Below, in pieces: positions 10,428-19,543 of a stretch of DNA of 64,000 bases (position 1 is its first letter; each line of letters starts with the position of its first letter). The DNA comes from Promicromonospora iranensis (GTDB lineage: Bacteria > Actinomycetota > Actinomycetes > Actinomycetales > Cellulomonadaceae): contig NZ_JAJQMN010000015.1 in assembly GCF_028994775.1 (NCBI RefSeq), forward strand, positions 40,933 through 104,932. Reading direction: 5' to 3'. The position numbers were made by a program, and so were the translations under genes. The notes under the pieces were generated by a model, which saw only the letters and a program-made list of their open reading frames with translations, ran no database searches and was not told the origin of the DNA.

Positions 10428-11770
10428 CAGTGACCTCCCGCGCCGGCGCCCGCGAGGGCACCCGGAGTCCGTGTCTTGGGGGTGTACGCGAAGAGTGCCG
10501 ACGCGCTCGGGTCGAACGGGCAGCCGTGGCCGTCGATGTGCGCCTGGTACTCCTCGCGGAACAGCTGGACGCTGGAGGTGATCGGCGAGGTGGCGCCGTC
10601 ACCCAGGGCGCAGAACGCTCGGCCGAGGATGTTGTCGCACAGGTCGAGCAGCAGGTCGAGATCGCTGTCCTGCCCCTCGCCGGCCTCGATGCGGTGCAGC
10701 ACCTGCTTGAGCCAGTAGGTGCCCTCGCGGCACGGTGTGCACTTGCCGCACGACTCGTGCGCGTAGAAGTCGGTCCAGCGCGACACCGCACGGACGACGC
10801 ACACCGTCTCGTCGAAGATCTGCAGCGCGCGCGTGCCGAGCATCGACCCGGCAGCGCCGACGGACTCGTAGTCGAGCGGGACGTCGAGGTGCTCGGCCGT
10901 GAAGATCGGCGTCGACGAACCGCCCGGGGTCCAGAACTTCAGCTCGTGCCCCTGGCGGACGCCGCCGGCCAGGTCGAGCAGCTCGCGCAGCGTGATGCCG
11001 AGCGGCGCCTCGTACTGGCCGGGCCGTGTCACGTGGCCCGACAGCGAGAACAGGCCGTGGCCCTGCGACTTCTCGGTGCCCATCGAGGAGAACCAGTCGG
11101 CGCCCTTGGCGACGATCGCGGGGACCGAGGCGATGGACTCCACGTTGTTCACGACGGTCGGCCGCGCGTACAGGCCGGCGACGGCCGGGAACGGCGGCTT
11201 GAGCCGCGGCTGGCCCCGCAGGCCCTCGAGCGAGTCGAGCAGCGCCGTCTCCTCACCGCAGATGTAGGCGCCGGCCCCGGCATGCACCGTGACGTCGAGG
11301 TTGTAGCCCGAGCCCAGGATGTTCTTGCCCAGGTAGCCCGCCTTGTACGCCTCCTCGACGGCGTTCAGCAGCCGGCGGTAGACGTGCAGCACCTCGCCGC
11401 GCACGTAGATGAACGCGTGGTCGCAGCCGATCGCGTAGCTCGTGATCGCCACGCCCTCGATCAGGTGCTGCGGGCTGGCGAGCATGAGCGGGATGTCCTT
11501 GCAGGTACCCGGCTCGGACTCGTCGGCGTTGACGACGAGGTAGCGCGGGCCGCCGTCGGGCGGAGGCAGGAAGCCCCACTTCATGCCCGTGGGGAAGCCT
11601 GCGCCGCCGCGGCCGCGGAGGCCGGAGTCCTTCACGGCCTGCACGAGGTCGGCGGGCTCCGTCTTCAGCGCCTTCTTGAGGCCTGCGTAGCCGCCGGCGC
11701 GCTCATAGGTCGCCAGGCGCCACGAGCGGTCCTTGTCCCACGTGTCGGTGAGAACCGGTGTGAGGGTCAC
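10427..11770 (-). CDS. nuoF: NADH-quinone oxidoreductase subunit F (FMN/NADH site)
   Basis: Flavoprotein that oxidises NADH and holds FMN and cluster N3. It has 447 residues. The FMN/NADH glycine-rich loop GRGGAGFP is at residues 53-60 and [12 protein letters not shown] follows at 81-92. The 4Fe-4S ligands are Cys341, Cys344, Cys347 ([13 protein letters not shown]) and Cys387. The start is GTG ([11 protein letters not shown]), overlapping the nuoE stop as GTGA. The in-frame upstream extension is a shadow inside nuoE. Confidence 0.97.
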   Translation of the reverse strand: MTLTPVLTDTWDKDRSWRLATYERAGGYAGLKKALKTEPADLVQAVKDSGLRGRGGAGFPTGMKWGFLPPPDGGPRYLVVNADESEPGTCKDIPLMLASPQHLIEGVAITSYAIGCDHAFIYVRGEVLHVYRRLLNAVEEAYKAGYLGKNILGSGYNLDVTVHAGAGAYICGEETALLDSLEGLRGQPRLKPPFPAVAGLYARPTVVNNVESIASVPAIVAKGADWFSSMGTEKSQGHGLFSLSGHVTRPGQYEAPLGITLRELLDLAGGVRQGHELKFWTPGGSSTPIFTAEHLDVPLDYESVGAAGSMLGTRALQIFDETVCVVRAVSRWTDFYAHESCGKCTPCREGTYWLKQVLHRIEAGEGQDSDLDLLLDLCDNILGRAFCALGDGATSPITSSVQLFREEYQAHIDGHGCPFDPSASALFAYTPKTRTPGALAGAGAGGH

Positions 11771-12585
11771 TTCGCGTCCTCTCCGGGCTTCTTGTCCTTG
11801 CCGACCTGGGTGTCCGACGGCGTGGTGGGCCGGCGCTCCGCGCTCGACCCGGGCTCGCCCGTGATGGTCTCGCCCCGCCGGTCGGGCTCGGAGTCCGGAC
11901 CGTCCGGCGCCGTCCAGCCGCGTTCGCGGGCGATCCGCAGGCCGGCGAGCGTCGGCTCGCCCGTGCCGGCGTCCTCGTCGGCGCGGCCGTCGTTGAACCC
12001 GGCCAGGACCCGGCTCATCTGCTTGAACGAGCACACCGACGCGGCTCCGCGCGTCGGGGCGACGTCCTCGCCGAGGCGCAGCTTGTCCGCGAGCGCCGTC
12101 GCCGTCTCGGGCGTCTGGTTGTCGAAGAACTCCCAGTTGACCATCACGACGGGCGCGTAGTCGCAGGCGGCGTTGCACTCGACGCGCTCGAGGGTGATCG
12201 CGCCGTCGTCGGTCGTCTCGTCGTGCCCGACACCGAGGTGCTCGCTCAGCTCGTCGAAGATCGCGTCGCCGCCCATCACCGCGCACAGCGTGTTCGTGCA
12301 CACGCCGACGGTGTAGGTGCCGTTGGGGTGGCGCTTGTACTGGGTGTAGAAGGTGGCGACCGCCGAGACCTCCGCGGCGGTGATGCCGAGCATCTCGGCG
12401 CAGAACAGGATGCCGTCCCGGCTCACGTAGCCGTCGATCGACTGCACGAGGTGCAGCATCGGCAGCAGGCCGGACCGCGGGTTCGGGTAGCGCTCCATGA
12501 TCGCCGTGGCGTCGGCGGTCAGCGCGGCCAGGGTGTCCGCGTCGTAGCGGGTCCTCGTCGCGGTCTCTACCGGATCTGCGGTCAT
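11767..12585 (-). CDS. nuoE: NADH-quinone oxidoreductase subunit E (2Fe-2S)
   Basis: Thioredoxin-fold subunit carrying cluster N1a next to NuoF. Ligands are CTNTLC (Cys96, Cys101) and CNAAC (Cys137, Cys141), with the spacing expected for the family. It has 272 residues; from about residue 195 there is a polar Pro/Asp/Lys-rich tail of some 75 residues not present in enterobacterial NuoE. ATG overlaps the nuoD stop (ATGA), and its own stop overlaps nuoF. Confidence 0.96.
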   Translation of the reverse strand: MTADPVETATRTRYDADTLAALTADATAIMERYPNPRSGLLPMLHLVQSIDGYVSRDGILFCAEMLGITAAEVSAVATFYTQYKRHPNGTYTVGVCTNTLCAVMGGDAIFDELSEHLGVGHDETTDDGAITLERVECNAACDYAPVVMVNWEFFDNQTPETATALADKLRLGEDVAPTRGAASVCSFKQMSRVLAGFNDGRADEDAGTGEPTLAGLRIARERGWTAPDGPDSEPDRRGETITGEPGSSAERRPTTPSDTQVGKDKKPGEDAK

Positions 12586-13949
12586 CGGTCCACACCTCCC
12601 AGCACGGGGTCCAGCGACGCGACGGCGACGACGACGTCGGCCACCTGGCCGCCCTCGCACATCACGGACACGCCCTGGAGGTTGTTGAACGAGGGGTCGC
12701 GGAAGTGCGCGCGGTAGGGGCGGGTGCCGCCGTCGGACACGACGTGCACGCCCAGTTCCCCCCGCGGGTGCTCCACGGTCTGCCAGGCCTGGCCGACGGG
12801 GACGCGGAAGCCCTCGGTGACCAGCTTGAAGTGGTGGATCAGGGCCTCCATGGAGGTGCCCATGATCTTCTTGATGTGCTCCAGCGAGTTGCCCTGGCCG
12901 TCGCCGCCGACCGCGAGCTGAGCCGGCCAGGCGATCTTCTTGTCGGCCACCATGACCGGCTCGCCCTCGGTGCGGTCGAGCCGCTCCAGGGTCTGCTCGA
13001 CGATCTTGAGGGACTGGTAGCACTCCTCGACGCGGAGCACCACGCGGTCGTAGCAGTCGGCGCCCTTCGAGGTGGGCACGTCGAAGTCGTACGTCTCGTA
13101 ACCGCAGTACGGGTTGTCCTTGCGGACGTCGTACGGCAGGCCGGTGGAACGCAGCACCGGGCCGGTCACCGCGAGCGCCATGCACCCGGAGAGGTTGAGC
13201 ACGCCGACCCCGGTCAGGCGCGCCTTGAAGATCGGGTTGGCGAGCATGAGGTCGCTCAGCTGCTTGAGGTAGCCGCGCACGTTCTTGAGCGCCGCGCGGG
13301 CCTGCGTGGTGAACCCTTCGGGCACGTCGATGGCGACGCCGCCGGGCCGGATGTACGCGTGGTTCATGCGCAGGCCGGTCACTGCCTCGAAGAGACGCAG
13401 GATCTCCTCACGAGCGGTGAACCCGACGGTCATCACGGTGGTGGCGCCCATCTCGTTGCCGCCGGTGCCGAGGCAGACCAGGTGGGAGGCGATCCGGTTG
13501 AGCTCCATCATCAGGACCCGGATCACGGAGGCACGCTCGGGCACGTCGTCGGTGACGCCGAGGAGCTTCTCCACCGCGAGGCAGTACGCGGCCTCCTGGA
13601 ACAGGGGCGCCACGTAGTCCATGCGGGTGCAGAACGTGGTGCCCTGCGTCCACGTCCGGAACTCCATGTTCTTCTCGATGCCCGTGTGCAGGTAGCCGAT
13701 GCCGGCGCGGGCCTCGGTGACGGTCTCGCCGTCGATCTCCAGCATCAAGCGCAGCACGCCGTGCGTGGACGGGTGCTGCGGACCCATGTTGACGACGATC
13801 CGCTCCTCGCCGATCGCCTCGCGCGCGATGTCGTCCCAGTCGCCGTCGCCGTACGCCTCGAAGGCGCGCACCGTGGACGCCATGTCCTCGTTCCCGGCGG
13901 GCCTGGTCGCATGCGGTGCGTGCGGCCGGTGGTCTGTCGGAGCGCTCAT
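12582..13949 (-). CDS. nuoD: NADH-quinone oxidoreductase subunit D
   Basis: 49-kDa-type subunit related to hydrogenase large subunits; with NuoB it forms the quinone site. It has 455 residues. Motifs include [36 protein letters not shown], and the C-terminal [13 protein letters not shown]. The quinone-binding His and Tyr regions are intact. An N-terminal segment of about 25 residues ([19 protein letters not shown]) precedes the core and is probably unstructured. ATG overlaps the nuoC stop by four bases. Confidence 0.97.
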   Translation of the reverse strand: MSAPTDHRPHAPHATRPAGNEDMASTVRAFEAYGDGDWDDIAREAIGEERIVVNMGPQHPSTHGVLRLMLEIDGETVTEARAGIGYLHTGIEKNMEFRTWTQGTTFCTRMDYVAPLFQEAAYCLAVEKLLGVTDDVPERASVIRVLMMELNRIASHLVCLGTGGNEMGATTVMTVGFTAREEILRLFEAVTGLRMNHAYIRPGGVAIDVPEGFTTQARAALKNVRGYLKQLSDLMLANPIFKARLTGVGVLNLSGCMALAVTGPVLRSTGLPYDVRKDNPYCGYETYDFDVPTSKGADCYDRVVLRVEECYQSLKIVEQTLERLDRTEGEPVMVADKKIAWPAQLAVGGDGQGNSLEHIKKIMGTSMEALIHHFKLVTEGFRVPVGQAWQTVEHPRGELGVHVVSDGGTRPYRAHFRDPSFNNLQGVSVMCEGGQVADVVVAVASLDPVLGGVDR

Positions 13950-14710
13950 GAGTAGCTCCTCCTCGTGTCCGGCGGGGGCACCGTGGCCCCCTTGTACTCG
14001 ACGGGGATGCCGCCGAGCGGGTAGTCCTTGCGCTGCGGGTGGCCCACCCAGTCGTCCGGCATCTCGATGCGGGTCAGGGCGGGGTGGCCGTCGAAGACGA
14101 TGCCGAAGAAGTCGAAGGTCTCGCGCTCGTGCCAGTCGTTCGACGGGTACACGGACGTGGTCGACGGGATGTGCGGGTCGTCGTCGGGTGCCGCGACCTC
14201 CAGCCGCAGCCGGCGCGAGTGCGTGACCGAGGCCAGGTGGTAGACCGCGTGCAGCTCCCGGCCGGCGTCGTGCGGGTAGTGCACGCCGCTCACGCCGAGC
14301 GACAGCTCGAAGCGCAGGTCCTGGTCGTCGCGCAGCGCCTGGCAGACGGCGACGATGTGCTCGCGGGCGACGTCGATCGTCAGCTCCGCCTGCTGCGCCT
14401 CCGCGCTGTCGGCGCCGTGCAGGTCGACGACCACCTTCTCGATCGCCGCCTCGGGCGGCACGCCCGCCTCGGTCAGCACCTCGGTCAGCACGTCGACCAC
14501 CTGGTCGAACCAGCTCCCGTACGGCCGGGCCGACGCCGCCGGCATCGCGATCGGGGTGATCAGACCGCCGTAGCCGGACGTGTCGCCCGAGCCGTCGGCG
14601 CCGAACATGCCGCGCTTCACCTCGACGATCTCCAGGGTGGAGGCGCCCTCGGGTGGCTGGACCGCGCCGGCCGCGACCTTCTGGTCCCCGCCTGGCGTGA
14701 CGTCGCTCAT
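13946..14710 (-). CDS. nuoC: NADH-quinone oxidoreductase subunit C
   Basis: 30-kDa-type structural subunit of the peripheral arm, 254 residues. The signature is [21 protein letters not shown] near residue 205, followed by [12 protein letters not shown]. Residues 1-60 are a polar extension, common in actinobacterial NuoC. ATG giving [11 protein letters not shown] overlaps the nuoB stop as ATGA. A much longer open frame upstream lies in nuoB and was not used. Confidence 0.96.
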   Translation of the reverse strand: MSDVTPGGDQKVAAGAVQPPEGASTLEIVEVKRGMFGADGSGDTSGYGGLITPIAMPAASARPYGSWFDQVVDVLTEVLTEAGVPPEAAIEKVVVDLHGADSAEAQQAELTIDVAREHIVAVCQALRDDQDLRFELSLGVSGVHYPHDAGRELHAVYHLASVTHSRRLRLEVAAPDDDPHIPSTTSVYPSNDWHERETFDFFGIVFDGHPALTRIEMPDDWVGHPQRKDYPLGGIPVEYKGATVPPPDTRRSYS

Positions 14711-15258
14711 CGCAGCAGACCCTTCATCTCGAAGGTGGGCGTGGCCTCCATGGCCGCGGCCTCCGCGGCACGTGCGGCCTCGATCCGGTTCACGCCGAGC
14801 GGCGCGTTCTGGATCTGGTCGTGCAGCCCGAGGATCGCGTTGATCAGCATCTCCGGCCGCGGTGGACAGCCGGGCAGGTAGATGTCGACCGGGATCACGT
14901 GGTCGACGCCCTGCACGATCGCGTAGTTGTTGAACATCCCGCCGGACGACGCGCAGACACCCATCGAGAGCACCCACTTGGGCTCGCTCATCTGGTCGTA
15001 CACCTGGCGCACCACCGGGGCCATCTTCTGGCTCACCCGGCCCGCGACGATCATCAGGTCGGCCTGGCGCGGCGACGCACGGAACACCTCCATGCCGAAC
15101 CGCGACAGGTCGAACCGCGACGCACCCGCCGCCATCATCTCGATGGCACAGCAGGCCAGGCCGAACGTGACCGGCCACACCGAAGCCTTGCGCAGGTACC
15201 CGGCGAGATCCTCGATCGTCGTCAGCAGGAAACCTGACGGCGCTTCCTCGACACCCAT
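14707..15258 (-). CDS. nuoB: NADH-quinone oxidoreductase subunit B (cluster N2)
   Basis: Carries cluster N2, the last iron-sulfur centre, which reduces menaquinone. It has 183 residues. All four ligands are visible: the adjacent pair Cys36/Cys37 in [10 protein letters not shown], Cys102 in GVCASSGG and Cys131 in LPGCPPRPE. It starts with ATG after a GGAGGGG ribosome site. Unlike the other nuo junctions it is separated from the upstream gene nuoA by 77 nt containing a hairpin. Its stop overlaps nuoC. Confidence 0.98.
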   Translation of the reverse strand: MGVEEAPSGFLLTTIEDLAGYLRKASVWPVTFGLACCAIEMMAAGASRFDLSRFGMEVFRASPRQADLMIVAGRVSQKMAPVVRQVYDQMSEPKWVLSMGVCASSGGMFNNYAIVQGVDHVIPVDIYLPGCPPRPEMLINAILGLHDQIQNAPLGVNRIEAARAAEAAAMEATPTFEMKGLLR

Positions 15259-15294
15259 GTCCCCTCCTTGCTGCCGGGACCCGCCCGGCGTCGC

Positions 15295-15320
15295 TGCCCG
15301 GCACCGTCAGGCGCCGGGCA
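15295..15320 (-). terminator. Hairpin in the nuoA-nuoB spacer
   Basis: The arms TGCCCGGC and GCCGGGCA pair perfectly; two more G-C pairs follow an A/C mismatch, leaving a 4-nt loop. No U tract follows on the minus strand. It lies in the only sizeable spacer inside the nuo operon, so it may tune read-through, protect the mRNA or mark an RNA processing site. No direct evidence of termination. Confidence 0.45.
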
Positions 15321-15335
15321 TGAAAAGTCGCTTGC

Positions 15336-15695
15336 TCAGACCCAGTCGAAACCGCCGCGGCGCCACTCGTAGACGAACGGCACGGTGATCAACGCCAGGA
15401 ACACCAGCATCGACACCAGCCCGAACGTCGCGAGCGTCGTGAAGTCCACGGCCCACGGGTAGAGGAAGACGACCTCGATGTCGAAGACGATGAATGTCAT
15501 CGCCACCAGGTAGTACTTGATCGGCAGCCGCCCGCCGCCCACGGCGTGCGGCGTCGGCTCGATGCCGCACTCGTACGAGTCGAGCTTGGCGCGGTTGTAC
15601 CGCTTGGGGCCGATGACGGCGCTCGCGGCGACACCACCGAGCGCCAGGACGGCCCCGATCGCCATGAGGATCAGGATCGGTACGTAGGGGTTCAT
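15336..15695 (-). CDS. nuoA: NADH-quinone oxidoreductase subunit A
   Basis: Small three-helix subunit of complex I, 119 residues. The conserved loop [13 protein letters not shown] (the actinobacterial form of the YECG motif) and the helix [13 protein letters not shown] with its acidic pair are present. ATG giving [13 protein letters not shown] follows the menJ-like gene by 73 nt. It is the first true nuo gene and, on position, shares the promoter in front of the flavoprotein gene upstream. Confidence 0.97.
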   Translation of the reverse strand: MNPYVPILILMAIGAVLALGGVAASAVIGPKRYNRAKLDSYECGIEPTPHAVGGGRLPIKYYLVAMTFIVFDIEVVFLYPWAVDFTTLATFGLVSMLVFLALITVPFVYEWRRGGFDWV

Positions 15696-15768
15696 GCTGT
15701 GCCCTTCGTGGACGACGTGCCTTCTCGATGCGTGATGCGCTGCGTGCGACGGCTCTGCGTGGGACTGC

Positions 15769-17079
15769 TCATGAGCGGGGGACCACCCTGGTCAGACCCG
15801 CGATGACGCGGTCGATCCAGTCGCCGCCCTGCGGCTCGTAGCAGTCGGACAGGAGCTTGAGCGTGAACTGCATGACTACCTTGCGGGGCAGCCCGTACCG
15901 GACGCAGAGCCGCATGATCTCGGGGTGCTCGATGAGCCGCACGAACCAACGGCCCAGCGTGTAGTAGCCACCGAGGTCCTCGCGCATACGGTCGGCGTAG
16001 GTACCGAGCGTGGCCTCCCGGGCCGCGTCGGTGCTCTTGTGGCGGGCCTGGCTGATCGCCTCGGCGGCGACCCGGCCGGCCTGCAGCCCGTAGGCGATGC
16101 CCTCGCCGTTGAACGGGCTCACCATGCCGGCGGAGTCGCCGGCCAGGAGCACACCGTCCGCGTACAGCGGGCCGCGGTTGTAGCCCATCGGCAGGGCCGC
16201 GCCACGGATCGGGCCGCGCTCCGGCTCGTGCACCAGGTCCCAGCCCTCCGGTGCGCTCTTGGCCAGCCAGGTCTCCATGAGGCGCCGGTAGTCGATACCC
16301 GCCGCCGACTGCCTGGCGGGGGTGGAGTGGACGCTGCCGAGGCCCACGTTCACCGTGCCGTCGCCGAGCGGGAAGATCCAGCCGTAGCCCGGGAGCAGGT
16401 CGCTCTTGCCGGGCTCGCCGTCCCACAGCTCGAGGTGGGACTCCATGAACGGGTCCTCGTGCCGCGGCGTGCGGTAGTAGGCGCGGACGGCGGTGCCCAT
16501 GGGGCGGTCGTCGCGACGTTCACGGCCGATCGCGAGCGAGAAGCGGGAGCTGACGCCGTCGGCGGCCACCACCACGGGCGCGCGCAGCTCCGTGACCGGG
16601 CCGTCCGCGCGACCGCGTGCGTCGAGCGGCTGGGCGGTGACACCGACGACCCGCCCGTCGTCGTCGCGGAGCGGACCCGTGACCTTGGTGCGCTGGAGCA
16701 GCTTGGCGCCGCTGGCCTGCGCGTGCTGGGCCAGGGTGTGGTCCAGCGTCATCCGGGCGCGGGCCATGCCGTAGCCGGGGTAGGTCGTGAGGGCCGGCCA
16801 GTCCAGCTCGTAGGAGCGGCCGCCGCCGTGAACGCGCAGGCCGCGGTTGCGGATCCAGCCGTCCTCCTCGCGGGTGGGCACGCCCATGCGGACCAGCTCG
16901 GCCACGGCGCGCGGGGTCAGGCCGTCGCCGCAGATCTTGTCCCGCGGGAACTCGCCCTTCTCCAGCAGGAGCACGTCGAGACCCGCGGCAGCGCACCAGT
17001 GCGCGGTGGACGACCCGGCCGGGCCGGCGCCCACCACGATGACGTCCGCGTCGTCGCGTCTTGCAGTTCGCACGTTCAC
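15769..17079 (-). CDS. Geranylgeranyl reductase family flavoprotein (MenJ-like)
   Basis: FAD-dependent reductase that saturates isoprenoid chains. The N-terminal Rossmann motif is VIVVGAGPAGSS (residues 13-24), followed by the family signature PRDKICGDGLTPRA, and LLAGDSAGMVSPFNGEGIAYG holds the flavin phosphate-binding GD. It has 436 residues from GTG (VNVRTARRDD). Actinobacterial relatives include MenJ, which reduces one isoprene unit of menaquinone. Position directly before nuoA and the many men genes nearby support a quinone substrate; lipid substrates such as archaeal-type prenyl chains are unlikely. It is first in the nuo transcription unit, behind a Rex-type site. Confidence 0.88.
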   Translation of the reverse strand: MNVRTARRDDADVIVVGAGPAGSSTAHWCAAAGLDVLLLEKGEFPRDKICGDGLTPRAVAELVRMGVPTREEDGWIRNRGLRVHGGGRSYELDWPALTTYPGYGMARARMTLDHTLAQHAQASGAKLLQRTKVTGPLRDDDGRVVGVTAQPLDARGRADGPVTELRAPVVVAADGVSSRFSLAIGRERRDDRPMGTAVRAYYRTPRHEDPFMESHLELWDGEPGKSDLLPGYGWIFPLGDGTVNVGLGSVHSTPARQSAAGIDYRRLMETWLAKSAPEGWDLVHEPERGPIRGAALPMGYNRGPLYADGVLLAGDSAGMVSPFNGEGIAYGLQAGRVAAEAISQARHKSTDAAREATLGTYADRMREDLGGYYTLGRWFVRLIEHPEIMRLCVRYGLPRKVVMQFTLKLLSDCYEPQGGDWIDRVIAGLTRVVPRS

Positions 17080-17152
17080 CCCCGTTGGGAACCCGCAGCC
17101 GGTCGGTGCTGACCTCGCTGTGCGGGGTTCGACTTGGACTCCTGACAAGCCC

Positions 17153-17170
17153 TTGTGAACCCTGTCACAA
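17153..17170. promoter_or_regulatory. Rex-type operator in front of the menJ-like/nuo operon
   Basis: The 18-bp site reads TTGTGAACCCTGTCACAA on the plus strand. It matches the Rex operator pattern TTGTGAA-N4-TTCACAA at 13 of the 14 fixed positions. It starts seven bases downstream of a TAGGGT -10, so it covers the transcription start of the minus-strand operon. A bound repressor there would block initiation. The window also encodes Rex (51647-52294). Control of nuo by Rex is known in Streptomyces; here it is inferred from sequence. Confidence 0.82.
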
Positions 17171-17177
17171 CACCGAC

Positions 17178-17183
17178 ACCCTA
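17178..17183 (-). promoter_or_regulatory. Probable -10 element of the menJ-like/nuo operon
   Basis: The minus strand reads TAGGGT about 100 nt before the GTG start of the menJ-like gene. The predicted start point falls at the edge of the Rex-type site. No good -35 hexamer is visible 17-18 bp upstream, which is common in actinobacterial promoters. Confidence 0.5.
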
Positions 17184-17219
17184 GCCACACTTAGGGGGGA
17201 TTGTGTAGGAAGGTTCCCC

Positions 17220-17666
17220 TTACTTTGCGGGCGGTGCCGCGCGCCAGGGCTCACGCCCCCGGAACAGGTCACGGGCCAGTGCGCGCCAGGGGATGATGAA
17301 GACGAACGGGACCGCGAACGAGAAGGCGAACAGGGTCTCGGAGACCTCCGGTGTGATGCCGCCGCTCCACAGCAGCGGCACCGCGACCACGAGCACCCAG
17401 ATCGCCTTCCACAGCACCTCGAAGACCAGCATCGCGGCCATGCGCACCGGGGCGAAGAACCCGACGACCGAGAGCAGCTGCAGTGCGCACAGCACGGCGT
17501 CGAAGGTGCCCTCGATGAGGGGCCGGTCGGACCCGGACGTCAGCAGCCGTGGCCAGGCGACGAGAGCGAGCCCGACCACCATGAGCAGGTAGCAGCCACG
17601 CATCAGGTTGCGCCGCAGAGGTGTGATCGTGCCGGTCGTGGTCGCCGACCTGGTCGAAGTGTTCAT
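17220..17666 (-). CDS. Small membrane protein, function unknown
   Basis: I do not recognise a named family. The product has 148 residues from ATG (MNTSTRSATTTG). It has a short polar N-terminus and four hydrophobic stretches (about residues 31-48, 58-78, 81-104 and 112-136). It ends in a basic cytoplasmic tail. It is transcribed away from the AraC-type regulator that starts 107 bp away, and a palindrome lies between them, so it may be a target of that regulator. A longer start at 17696 is possible but would run into the palindrome region. Confidence 0.75.
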   Translation of the reverse strand: MNTSTRSATTTGTITPLRRNLMRGCYLLMVVGLALVAWPRLLTSGSDRPLIEGTFDAVLCALQLLSVVGFFAPVRMAAMLVFEVLWKAIWVLVVAVPLLWSGGITPEVSETLFAFSFAVPFVFIIPWRALARDLFRGREPWRAAPPAK

Positions 17667-17714
17667 GCGGCCACTCTTGTCCCGGCGCGCCCCCACCGGA
17701 ATGATCTGCGGTGT

Positions 17715-17731
17715 CAGGATCCCTGATCCTG
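17715..17731. promoter_or_regulatory. Inverted repeat between membrane protein and AraC-type gene
   Basis: CAGGATC and GATCCTG face each other around a 3-bp centre, and TCAGGA recurs 22 bp further right (17714-17719 and 17736-17741). Two same-oriented half sites about two helical turns apart fit an AraC-family operator in a divergent promoter. Prediction only. Confidence 0.45.
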
Positions 17732-17773
17732 CGGGTCAGGAGTCCCCGAGGTCCCGACCCGAGGAGGGGCGTG

Positions 17774-18799
17774 GTGCGACGAGCGACGATCGCGGCCGGA
17801 ATCGTCATCGGCCTGCTCACGTACGCGGAGCGGCACGGCGCCGACGCGGACGCCCTCGCCACGGCCTCGGGCCTGTCCCGCGAACGGCTGGACGACCCGG
17901 ACGAACGCGTCCCGCTGCCACGCTACCTGGAGCTCGTGCGCCTGGCCGGCCTCGCCCTCGACGACGAGGCCCTCGCCCTCCACCTCGGAGCGGAGATAGC
18001 GATGGCCGACGTGTCGATAGTGGGTCTGATCATGGAGGCGGCCCCCGACATGGCCACCGCCCTGCGCCAGCTCCAGCGGTACGGACGGCTCGCGCTGGAG
18101 ATCGACGAGGGTGACGACGGCCCCCGGTTCGAGGTCGAACGTGCCGGGGACCGGCTGCTGCTGGTCGAGCACCGGCCCCCGGGCCCCGGTTCCGAGCTCT
18201 CCGAGGAGGCGGTCGCCCGCCTGGTCTGCGGCCCCCGACGCTTCCTGGACCGGCCGCACGTGCTCCGCGTGGAGCTCACCAGAGAGACACCGGAGCATCC
18301 GGACGAGTACGAGCGCGTACTGGGCTGCCCTGTCCGGTTCGCCGCCCCGCGCACCGAGATCGAGCTCCACCCCGAGGTCGGCTCCTGGCCGGTGGCGCGG
18401 CACCCCCGCTACGTCTTCGGTGTGCTGCGGGAGAAGGGTGACGCGCTGCTGGCCCGGCGTCCGCCACCGGAGACCTTCCGCGAGCGCGTGGCGGACCTCG
18501 TGCGCACGGTGGTGCACGAGGGAGAGGTCAGCGCGGACGCCGTGGCCGCCCGGCTCCACTGCAGCCGCTCGACGCTGTTCCGCCGTCTCCGTGCCGAGGG
18601 CACCGGTTTCCGGCAGGTCGTCGACGACGTGCGCCGGGAGCTCGCGACCGCCTACCTGCGGGCAGGCCGGACGTCCGTGGGCGAGGTCGCCTACCTCGTC
18701 GGGTTCTCGGACGCCGCCTCCTTCTCGCGGACGTTCCGGCGCTGGACGGGGCAGCCGCCCGGACAGTTCCGGGAGGCCGCTGCCGTCGGCGCCGGATGA
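17774..18799 (+). CDS. AraC-family transcriptional regulator
   Basis: DNA-binding regulator of 341 residues. Residues 10-190 resemble the AraC-type ligand-binding domain (PF12625 type), and the C-terminal 100 residues carry two helix-turn-helix motifs, ending with VAYLVGFSDAASFSRTFRRWTGQPPGQFR, which is diagnostic. GTG at 17774 sits 6 nt after AGGAGG; GTG at 17771 is the alternative. Earlier in-frame starts overlap the candidate operator. The likely target is the divergent membrane protein gene. The inducer is unknown. Confidence 0.9.
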   Translation: MRRATIAAGIVIGLLTYAERHGADADALATASGLSRERLDDPDERVPLPRYLELVRLAGLALDDEALALHLGAEIAMADVSIVGLIMEAAPDMATALRQLQRYGRLALEIDEGDDGPRFEVERAGDRLLLVEHRPPGPGSELSEEAVARLVCGPRRFLDRPHVLRVELTRETPEHPDEYERVLGCPVRFAAPRTEIELHPEVGSWPVARHPRYVFGVLREKGDALLARRPPPETFRERVADLVRTVVHEGEVSADAVAARLHCSRSTLFRRLRAEGTGFRQVVDDVRRELATAYLRAGRTSVGEVAYLVGFSDAASFSRTFRRWTGQPPGQFREAAAVGAG

Positions 18800-18808
18800 C
18801 GGGTCCGC

Positions 18809-19543
18809 TCAGGGGCGGGGCGGCGGCGACGGTGGCGTACCGACGATTCCCGCGGTGTGCGCGGCGATGGCCAGCTGGGTGCGGTTCTCCAGGCCCAGCT
18901 TGGTCAGGGCGCTCGAGATGTGCGCCTTGACCGAACCGTGCGACAGGTACAGCCTGCGTGCGATCTCGGCGTTGCCGAGCCCTTCGGCCACGGCGGCCGC
19001 GACCTGCCGCTCCCGGTCCGTGAGCGGTGCCAGGCCGTCCTCGCGGGACTCCGTCGCGGCACGGGGTCCCGGGGCGCCGACGCCCGCCCGGACGCCCCCG
19101 GCACCCCCTGGTGTGTCGGCCACGTGCTCGATCAGCCGTCGCAGCACGGTGGGCGACATGGTCGGCTCGCCGTCGGCCGCCGCACGGATCGCCCGGACGA
19201 TGTCGGCCGGCGGGGTGTGCTTGAGCAGGAACCCCGACGCACCGGCGCGCACGGCGTCCAGCACCACCGGCTCCGCGTCGAACGTGGTCAGCACGATCAC
19301 CGCGGGTTGCGGCGCGTCCGGAGTCCCCCGGAGGTCGCGGAGCGCGGCGACGCCGTCGAGCCGCGGCATACGGAGGTCCAGCAGCACGACGTCCGGCGTC
19401 GCCTCGCGCACCAGGCCGACCAGCCCGTCACCGTCGTCCGCGTCCCCGACCACGTCGATGCCCGCCGCTCCGGCGAGCATCAGGCGCAGCCCCTGGAGGA
19501 CGAGCGCGTCGTCGTCCACCAGCACCACCCGGACCTGCGTCAT
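18809..19543 (-). CDS. NarL/LuxR-family response regulator
   Basis: Two-component output protein, 244 residues. The receiver domain has the acidic pair near residues 10-12 and the phosphoacceptor Asp56 in VVLLDLRMP. A linker is followed by a LuxR-type helix-turn-helix (LTDRERQVAAAVAEGLGNAEIARRLYLSHGSVKAHISSALTKLG split over residues 175-225). It overlaps the kinase gene upstream by four bases, so kinase and regulator are made together. The likely target is the divergent ABC exporter, whose promoter region carries two related palindromes. Confidence 0.95.
   Translation of the reverse strand: MTQVRVVLVDDDALVLQGLRLMLAGAAGIDVVGDADDGDGLVGLVREATPDVVLLDLRMPRLDGVAALRDLRGTPDAPQPAVIVLTTFDAEPVVLDAVRAGASGFLLKHTPPADIVRAIRAAADGEPTMSPTVLRRLIEHVADTPGGAGGVRAGVGAPGPRAATESREDGLAPLTDRERQVAAAVAEGLGNAEIARRLYLSHGSVKAHISSALTKLGLENRTQLAIAAHTAGIVGTPPSPPPRP

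Noticed and set aside
6541..10433. Plus-strand open frames of 825 and 919 codons opposite nuoH and nuoG
   Set aside because: Both are antisense shadows; composition is unlike any real protein in the window.
17074..17086. PHO-box-like GTTCACCCCCG at the start of the menJ-like gene
   Set aside because: Single unit that overlaps the start codon of the gene, with no second repeat at 11 bp.
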